The notes under the pieces were generated by a model. The model ran no database searches and was not told where the DNA came from. It saw only the letters and a program-made list of their open reading frames with translations. Made by a program: the position numbers and the translations under genes. 10,934 nt of DNA, taken from assembly GCA_009845505.1 (NCBI GenBank), contig VXZL01000617.1:1-10934 (forward strand), read 5' to 3'. Numbering within the stretch: the stretch's first letter is position 1; every line of letters begins with the position of its first letter. Shown here in pieces: positions 5,909 to 10,934 of the stretch. This DNA is from Candidatus Poribacteria bacterium. Lineage in GTDB: Bacteria > Poribacteria > WGA-4E > WGA-3G.

Positions 5909-8608
5909 CTAAAGCGGTTCCAACCGCACTGGACACACCTTCAATTCAGCCGTGTGAGTAACCGGGTCGTAGCCAGAACCCGTCAACATATTGACCGGCA
6001 CATCCGCAAAACTGAAACTGGCGAAAACCGTGCCACGCGGCGAACGAGCCGTCGCTTTGACTTTGATGTTGATACTCCCGCGCGCACTACTCATCCGACA
6101 CCACTCCCCGTCTGCTAATTGCCATCTCTCAAGGTCAACAGGATTGACTTCTAAGGATTCTTCCGGTAAGAGATAATCAATCCCTTCTGCTCTGCCTGTT
6201 TGGGTTCGCGTGTGATAGGACTGCAAACGTCTACCGGTTGTGAGCCATACAGGGAATTCTTCACTAATCGTTTCAGCAGGATCGCGGTAGTGGACATTCG
6301 AGAAGATACCGCGTCCATTGACAAACGTCTCCTCGTGAAGTCTCGGTGTCCCCGGATGTGCTTTATGCGGGACGGGCCATTGATACTTGCCTCTCTCAAT
6401 GCGGTCCCAATCCAATCCAGCATAGATAGGCGAGACGCGACAGAGCTCGTTGAAAATCGGTTTTGGAGCGTTGAAGTCAAAGCCTTTAAACCCAAGACGT
6501 TGCGCAATCTGACAGATAATCCACCAGTCCGGCTTGGCATCACCCGGCGGAGGCACCGCAGCACGCATCCGTTGGACGCGGCGCTCTGTATTCGTGCATA
6601 CACCCTCTGTTTCACCCCACGCTGTTGCAGGTAGGACAACATCAGCAAGTTCTGCAGTCTCCGTCAGAAAGATGTCGATGACAACAAGATGCGCTAATGA
6701 ACGCAACGCGTGTTCGCAATGCTCTCGATCCGGGTCAGAAATTAGCGTATTCTCACCGTCAATCAACATCGCATGGATACTATCACTACAAAGTTCTAAC
6801 GCCGTCACTTTCGTGATGCCCTTCTCCAAGTCAATCTCTCTGCCGTATTCCGCTTTAAACTTCGCTTGATGTGCTGGATCTGTGACAGCTTGGAAGCCGG
6901 GATAGTTATTTGGTAATGCCCCACTATCCCCTGCCCCTTGGATGTTGTTTTGTCCACGCATCGGGTTGATTCCCGTTCCCTCTCGTCCGACATGACCGGT
7001 CATCAAGGCAAGATTGCACAGGCTTTGGACATTCTCAACACCACAGATGTGCTCGGTAATCCCCAATGTGTAGTAGATAGCACCCTTGTTCGCGCTGCCA
7101 TACCACATCGCTGCTGTCTCAATATCCTTTGCAGGCACACCCGTAATTGTTTCCGCCCATTCGGGTGTCCATTGACTGATATGTTCAAAGAACGCATCAA
7201 ATCCGGTCGTGCGATTTTTGATGAAGTCTTCGTCAATCAAGCCTTCACGAGCGATAACGTGTGCCATGCCGAGAAGTAGGGCTGTATCTGAACCGACGCG
7301 GAGAGGCAAGTAAAGATGCGACATCTCCGCCAATCCGATGCGTCTCGGATCCGCCACGATCAACTTCGCACCGCGGGCGACCGCCTTCTTAAGTCCCGTC
7401 GCTGCAACCGGGTGACACTCGGTCATATTCGTACCGATACAGAAGATAACATCCGGTTTCTCCATATCCACGAGCGGATTAGACATCGCCCCACGTCCGA
7501 TTGTCGCTGCCAGACCGGCAACGGTCGGGGCGTGTCAGGCACGGCTACAATTGTCGATATAGTTCGTCCCAAACCCCGCACGGATAAACTTCTGCATGAG
7601 ATACGCCGCTTCGCTCGGTGCGCGCCCAGAAGCAACACCGTAGACGCTATGTCTACCGTGTTCAACATTGACCTTTCGGAAGCCTTCGGCGGCACTATCA
7701 AGTGCGTCATCCCATGTAGTTTCGTGGAGTTCACCGTCATCACCGCGAACAAGAGGCGTTTTCAACCGATCGGGATGTTGAACGAAGTCGTAAGCGAACT
7801 GCCCTTTCACACAGAGCGCACCCTGATTCGCAGGTCCGTCCATAGCGGGGTGGATACCGACAATCTTCTCGTTTTTCGTTAGGACATCAACAGAACACCC
7901 GACACCACAATACGGACAAATAGTGCGCGTCTTCTCAAGAACAGCCTCCGCAACTTCGTCAACGGCACGAAGTGCCTTTTTGTCAGCAAGGGCACCGGTC
8001 GGACAGGTCTGAATACACTGCCCACAAAACGTACAGGCAGAGTCTTTGAGAAGTCCATTAAATTCGGTCGTAATCTGGGTATGGAAGCCGCGATTCATGA
8101 CGTTAATGGCGTGGTCCCCCTCTTGCTCAGCACAGACGCGGACACACCGATAACACGAGATACAAAGTTCATAATCTCTGAGAATAAACGGATTGTCGTC
8201 ATCGGCTTTACTTGTGCCGGATATCGCACCCGTGATACGTTCCTCGTTAATTTCATACCTGTCGCGGAGGGCTGCGAGTTCGCCAGCGGCATAGCCGCGC
8301 AATGGAGAGACATCAACTTCGCGATTCTCACCGACAACCATTTCAAGCAACGTCTTCCGATACGCCTCTATTGTATCGGTTGAAGTGCGAACAACCATAC
8401 CAGGCGTGGCTTTGGTTGTACAGGATGCAACAGGGTTTCGCGCCCCTTCTAATTCAACAATACAGAGACGACATCCTCCAAAGGGTTCAAGCCTCGGATC
8501 GTAGCAAAGCGTTGGAATTTCTTTCTGATGACGTTGTGCAACCTCAAGGATGGTTTCATCCTCAGAGAAAGAGACTTCAACACCATCAATTTCTATTGTA
8601 TGTCTCAT
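5909..8608 (-). CDS. fdhA: Formate dehydrogenase alpha subunit, selenocysteine-containing (TGA at 7535-7537 read as Sec)
   Basis: This molybdenum- or tungsten-bis-pyranopterin enzyme interconverts formate and CO2. Read through the TGA it has 899 residues, with Sec358 in NCSRA-Sec-HAPTVAGL, exactly where Escherichia coli FdhF has Sec in a similar motif. Residues 1-78 are a [2Fe-2S] ferredoxin domain (Cys35, 46, 49, 63). Two [4Fe-4S] clusters follow (Cys149, 152, 155, 159 and Cys192, 195, 198, 202). The catalytic domain starts with CPYCGVGC and CVKG (Cys231, 234, 238, 266; Lys268). RGQNNIQGAGD lies near 551, and the C-terminal cofactor domain covers about 782-895. The His-Cys cluster motif seen after the ferredoxin domain in NuoG-like proteins is absent. 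The ATG at 8608 has GAGG at 9 nt. A TTG at 8623 is less likely. The gene lies 50 bp after the BMP pair. No NADH-binding partner subunit or fdhD is in the window. The electron acceptor is unknown. Confidence 0.93.
7497..7537 (-). promoter_or_regulatory. Selenocysteine UGA codon and bacterial SECIS-like hairpin within fdhA
   Basis: The UGA is at 7535-7537. After 12 bases comes GUUGCC-GGUCU-GGCAGC (7522 down to 7506), a six-bp stem with one U-G pair and a GGUCU loop. A lower stem CCGA/UCGG (7525-7528 with 7497-7500) closes it. The E. coli fdhF element has the same GGUCU loop sequence at nearly the same distance from its UGA, where SelB with Sec-tRNA binds. The surrounding codons continue to encode conserved protein, so the site is a recoding signal rather than a gene end. 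Confidence 0.85.
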
Positions 8609-8658
8609 CGCGATAAACCTCAAAGTGTCGCGACCTGAGGCCGCTTCTACCGAACAGG

Positions 8659-9726
8659 CTATTCCTCTCCACTAAAATCGATTTGTGGAACCTCTAATGT
8701 GCCAGCTAAAATTTGCTCTCTCGCTTCCTCAACCTTTTGCTGAACTTCTTCAGGTACCTGATCCCTCAGTTCTGGGTTATAAGTCAAAGCGATTGCGCCA
8801 CCGGTTGTCATTGTGAAGACATAGAGTTTGGATTCAAAAGTCCCCTCTTTGACTGCCGTCGCGAGTTGTACATAGGCTCTTGGTGTAATGACGGCATTCG
8901 CAAGCACTGCACGCGGGGAAACAGCACTTTGATCTCGGTTAGCACCGAAGGAATAAACGGTTTTCCCAGAATCCTGCGCCAAGACGACGGCTTCAAACAC
9001 ACCAATTCCCGCTTCGTTGGCGTTATGAAAAATAAAATCAACGCCTTCTTGTATCTGGGCAAGTGCCAATTCCTTTGCCTTCGCGATGTTTTCCCAGTCT
9101 CCTACGTAGGCACGTTGCACAACCGCGTCAGGATTAACGCTTTTTACGCCCCCTTCAAACGCCATAAACGTGCTGCTACCAGATGGAAGCTCCTGCCCGC
9201 CAACAATACCGATCTTGTCTGTTTGGGTCATCATACCTGCTATCATACCCAAGAGGTAGGTGGCTTGTTCAAGCCGAAAGACAATCGGCGCGACATTCTC
9301 ACGAACAGCACCGCTTGCTCCGGCAGACGTAATAAAGACGATTTCAGGGTAATCTTGTGCAACGGCTATGGCTGCTTCCTGATACTCGTAACCATGCCCA
9401 AAGATAAGGTGATAGCCATCCATAGCATAAGCACGAAAATCTGCTTCCCAGACAGATGGCGTTAAACTCTCAACATAGTCTATTTCGGCACCGAGTTCGG
9501 TTTCAATTGCTTTCAATCCATCGTGTGCTAAAGCATTCCACCCTTCGTCAGTGATGGCACCCGGAAGCAGCATACCGACTTTGAGCGTTTCAGGCGCAGG
9601 CGGAGAGACAATTTTGCCACTATCCGGAACCCTCTCACACCCTAATATGAAACCGATTGCCAAGAAACATACAATAAGCGTAGGATTTACGATCCTATCT
9701 CGCAATTTCCAGCAATTCTTTTTCAT
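8659..9726 (-). CDS. BMP family ABC transporter substrate-binding lipoprotein
   Basis: This 355-aa protein belongs to the BMP/PnrA/Med family of periplasmic-type binding proteins, whose characterised members bind purine nucleosides for ABC import. The N-terminus is a basic stretch and a hydrophobic segment ending in FILGC, a lipobox with Cys30, so a membrane-anchored lipoprotein is expected. The mature protein begins with LKVGMLLPGAITDEGWNALAHDGL. Further family features are FGHGYEYQEAA, IAGMMTQTDKIGIVGG, FMAFEGGVKSVNP and VDFIFHNANEAG. It is a close paralogue of the gene immediately upstream, 6 bp away. An AGAGGA ribosome site lies inside the end of that gene, so translation is probably coupled. 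No permease or ATPase is in the window. The ligand is unknown. Confidence 0.92.
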   Translation of the reverse strand: MKKNCWKLRDRIVNPTLIVCFLAIGFILGCERVPDSGKIVSPPAPETLKVGMLLPGAITDEGWNALAHDGLKAIETELGAEIDYVESLTPSVWEADFRAYAMDGYHLIFGHGYEYQEAAIAVAQDYPEIVFITSAGASGAVRENVAPIVFRLEQATYLLGMIAGMMTQTDKIGIVGGQELPSGSSTFMAFEGGVKSVNPDAVVQRAYVGDWENIAKAKELALAQIQEGVDFIFHNANEAGIGVFEAVVLAQDSGKTVYSFGANRDQSAVSPRAVLANAVITPRAYVQLATAVKEGTFESKLYVFTMTTGGAIALTYNPELRDQVPEEVQQKVEEAREQILAGTLEVPQIDFSGEE

Positions 9727-9732
9727 TTACGA

Positions 9733-10797
9733 CTATTCCTCTGCGCTTTCACTGAAATCAATCTGCGGCACTTTCAATTCGCCAGCAAGGATTTTCGCTT
9801 TGGCATCCTCAACGGCTCTTTGCACATCTTCCGGCACCTTATCCTTCAATGCCGGACTATAGGTAAGCGTAATCGCTTCGTCTGTTAGCATGTTAAAGGT
9901 ATAAATCTGTGGCTTGAATTTGCCTTCTTTAATGATCTTGGCAATCTGCACAAACGCGTCGGGTGTAATTACTGCGTTCGCAATCACAGTTGGGGATATA
10001 TCGCTCTTATCCCGGTTCGCGCCGAACGTGTATACCATCCTTCCCTCTTTTTCGGCAGTTTCAGATTTGTTAAAAATCTCAGCCGCCTCATAGGCACCGA
10101 GTCCTGCTGCGTCGGCATTCGGAAAAATAAAGTCAACGCCTTCGCTAATTTGTGCCAATGCGAGTTCCTTGCCTTTACCAATGTCCTCCCAGTTTCCGAC
10201 GTATACCCAAGATACTTCTGCATCAGGGTTCACGCGCTTCGCACCGCCTTCAAACGCCATAAATGTGCTATTCACAGACGGGATATTCTGTCCACCCATA
10301 ACACCAAGCTTATTCGTCTGGGTCATCATGCCAGCAATTATCCCTAACAGATAGGCGGGCTGCTCAACACGAAAGTTTGCTGCCGAGATGTTATCGGTAA
10401 TCGTGCCACCCGAAGAGGTAATGAAAATCGTCTCAGGAAAATCTGGTGCGACTGCTTTCGCCGGGTCCTGAAACTCATACCCGTGTCCAAACACCATATT
10501 GTAACCATCAAGGGCATAAGCGCGGAACTGTTCTTCCTGATCCGTAGGGGTCCGAGTCTCAGCGTGGCTGATCTCTGCGCCTAATTCTTTTTCAATCGCT
10601 TTAAGTCCTTCATACGCCAAAGCATTCCAGCCTGCGTCACTAATTGAACCCGGAAGCAGCATAGCGACCTTAAATTTCTCATGTCCCTTCGCGTCAAGAC
10701 TTACGTTCCCTATTAACACGAATCCGACCATAAAAAGGCATATACATAAAACAGAACATGCAATGTTATTTCGTAACTTATAAAATATTTGTATCAC
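9733..10797 (-). CDS. BMP family ABC transporter substrate-binding protein (signal peptide without lipobox)
   Basis: This 354-aa BMP-family binding protein is a tandem paralogue of the gene that follows it, alike over the whole length (KVAMLLPGSISDAGWNALAYEGLK, FGHGYEFQDPA, MMTQTNKLGVMGGQ, FMAFEGGAKRVNPDA, ALAQISEGVDFIFPNADAAG). The N-terminus has a hydrophobic export segment at about 12-30. Where its partner has ILGC this one reads LIGN, so there is no lipidation cysteine and the product is probably a soluble exported protein. The start is GTG at 10797 with AAGGAG 10 nt upstream. It is the first gene of the minus-strand group and has its own promoter at 10835-10864. The ligand is unknown. 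Purine nucleosides are the family precedent. Confidence 0.92.
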   Translation of the reverse strand: MIQIFYKLRNNIACSVLCICLFMVGFVLIGNVSLDAKGHEKFKVAMLLPGSISDAGWNALAYEGLKAIEKELGAEISHAETRTPTDQEEQFRAYALDGYNMVFGHGYEFQDPAKAVAPDFPETIFITSSGGTITDNISAANFRVEQPAYLLGIIAGMMTQTNKLGVMGGQNIPSVNSTFMAFEGGAKRVNPDAEVSWVYVGNWEDIGKGKELALAQISEGVDFIFPNADAAGLGAYEAAEIFNKSETAEKEGRMVYTFGANRDKSDISPTVIANAVITPDAFVQIAKIIKEGKFKPQIYTFNMLTDEAITLTYSPALKDKVPEDVQRAVEDAKAKILAGELKVPQIDFSESAEE

Positions 10798-10834
10798 GTC
10801 AAAATTTCTCCTTTTTCATAGATATGTTGTGTAC

Positions 10835-10864
10835 AGTATAGCACTTTTAAACGGAAAATGTAAA
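10835..10864 (-). promoter_or_regulatory. Sigma70-type promoter of the BMP-fdhA group
   Basis: On the minus strand the -35 box TTTACA (10864-10859) and the -10 box TATACT (10840-10835) are separated by 18 bp, each one base off consensus. TGC directly before the -10 forms an extended -10 element. Transcription would start near 10828, about 30 nt before the GTG start, with AAGGAG in the leader. Confidence 0.65.
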
Positions 10865-10875
10865 GCGTTAACATT
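10857..10875. promoter_or_regulatory. Imperfect dyad over the -35 box, possible operator
   Basis: On the minus strand the sequence AATGTTAACGCTTTACATT is an inverted repeat with arms matching at 7 of 8 positions around CGC. It includes the whole -35 hexamer, so a bound protein would block RNA polymerase. The shape recalls operators of LacI/GalR-type regulators, but its odd length and the lack of a nearby regulator gene make that assignment speculative. Beyond it (10876-10934) I see no feature. Confidence 0.35.
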
Positions 10876-10934
10876 GTCTTGGGTGTGTAAATATTTTGTC
10901 ATCAGGTATTGAGTGATATATGTGTTGAAAGTAA

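Noticed and set aside
7487..7537. A frameshift or nonsense mutation making fdhA a pseudogene.
   Set aside because: There is no frame change, only one TGA, and it is exactly at the known Sec position with a fitting hairpin after it. All cluster-binding cysteines on both sides are intact.
7316..7882. A 188-codon plus-strand frame spanning the fdhA TGA site.
   Set aside because: It lies antisense to conserved fdhA sequence, shows no family motif and has a composition typical of an antisense shadow.
8609..8658. A sigma54 promoter for fdhA, as for E. coli fdhF.
   Set aside because: No TGGCAC-N5-TTGC-like pair is present in the 50-bp gap, and the gene follows the BMP pair closely.
8713..9465. A 250-codon open frame on the plus strand opposite the downstream BMP gene.
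   Set aside because: It is fully antisense to a clear BMP-family gene, has no recognisable domain and is rich in Cys, Arg and Asn in no ordered way. It is a shadow frame.
486..10797. Genome-wide reassignment of TGA to an amino acid.
   Set aside because: The only internal TGA in any gene is the fdhA Sec codon. Tryptophan is encoded by TGG throughout, and the leader uses TGA as a stop.

Overview
The window is about 10.9 kb of an uncultured-looking, probably Gram-negative bacterium with roughly balanced base composition. Two gene groups converge near position 3150. The genus cannot be read from the sequence. A Uma2-family nuclease gene, short AT-rich intergenic repeats and a selenocysteine formate dehydrogenase would suit candidate Poribacteria or a similar phylum, but this is a low-confidence guess. 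Seven of the eight full-length genes end in TAG.

Left part, plus strand (1-3126): a two-gene biosynthetic operon, aroF (DAHP synthase, first step of the aromatic amino acid pathway) followed by leuA (2-isopropylmalate synthase, first committed step to leucine). Upstream lies what looks like a ribosome-mediated transcription attenuator. It has a 23-codon leader peptide whose core alternates Leu and Tyr five times, an alternative stem that contains the leader stop codon, and a 13-bp intrinsic terminator with eight T residues just before aroF. The amino acids enriched in the peptide are end products of the two pathways that the operon feeds. This apparent dual Leu/Tyr sensor is the most notable feature of the window.

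Centre: a perfect 17-bp palindrome separates leuA from the convergent minus-strand genes. Reading leftward on the minus strand (10797 down to 3182), the genes are two tandem BMP-family substrate-binding proteins, a selenocysteine-containing formate dehydrogenase alpha subunit (fdhA), a small cupin, a Uma2-family PD-(D/E)XK nuclease-fold protein and leucyl aminopeptidase (pepA).

fdhA looks broken into two open frames, but the break is a single in-frame TGA. It sits exactly at the family's active-site Sec/Cys position and is followed at the right distance by a bacterial SECIS-like hairpin with a GGUCU loop. It is therefore annotated as one 899-residue selenoprotein, which implies that the cell carries selA, selB, selC and selD elsewhere. 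The BMP pair has a good sigma70-type promoter with an imperfect dyad over its -35 box. The two BMP genes are 6 bp apart and fdhA follows 50 bp later, so the three may be co-transcribed. The remaining minus-strand genes are separated by 53-171 bp gaps that carry short hairpins and a repeated stop-codon-proximal motif. They look like loosely linked housekeeping and accessory genes.
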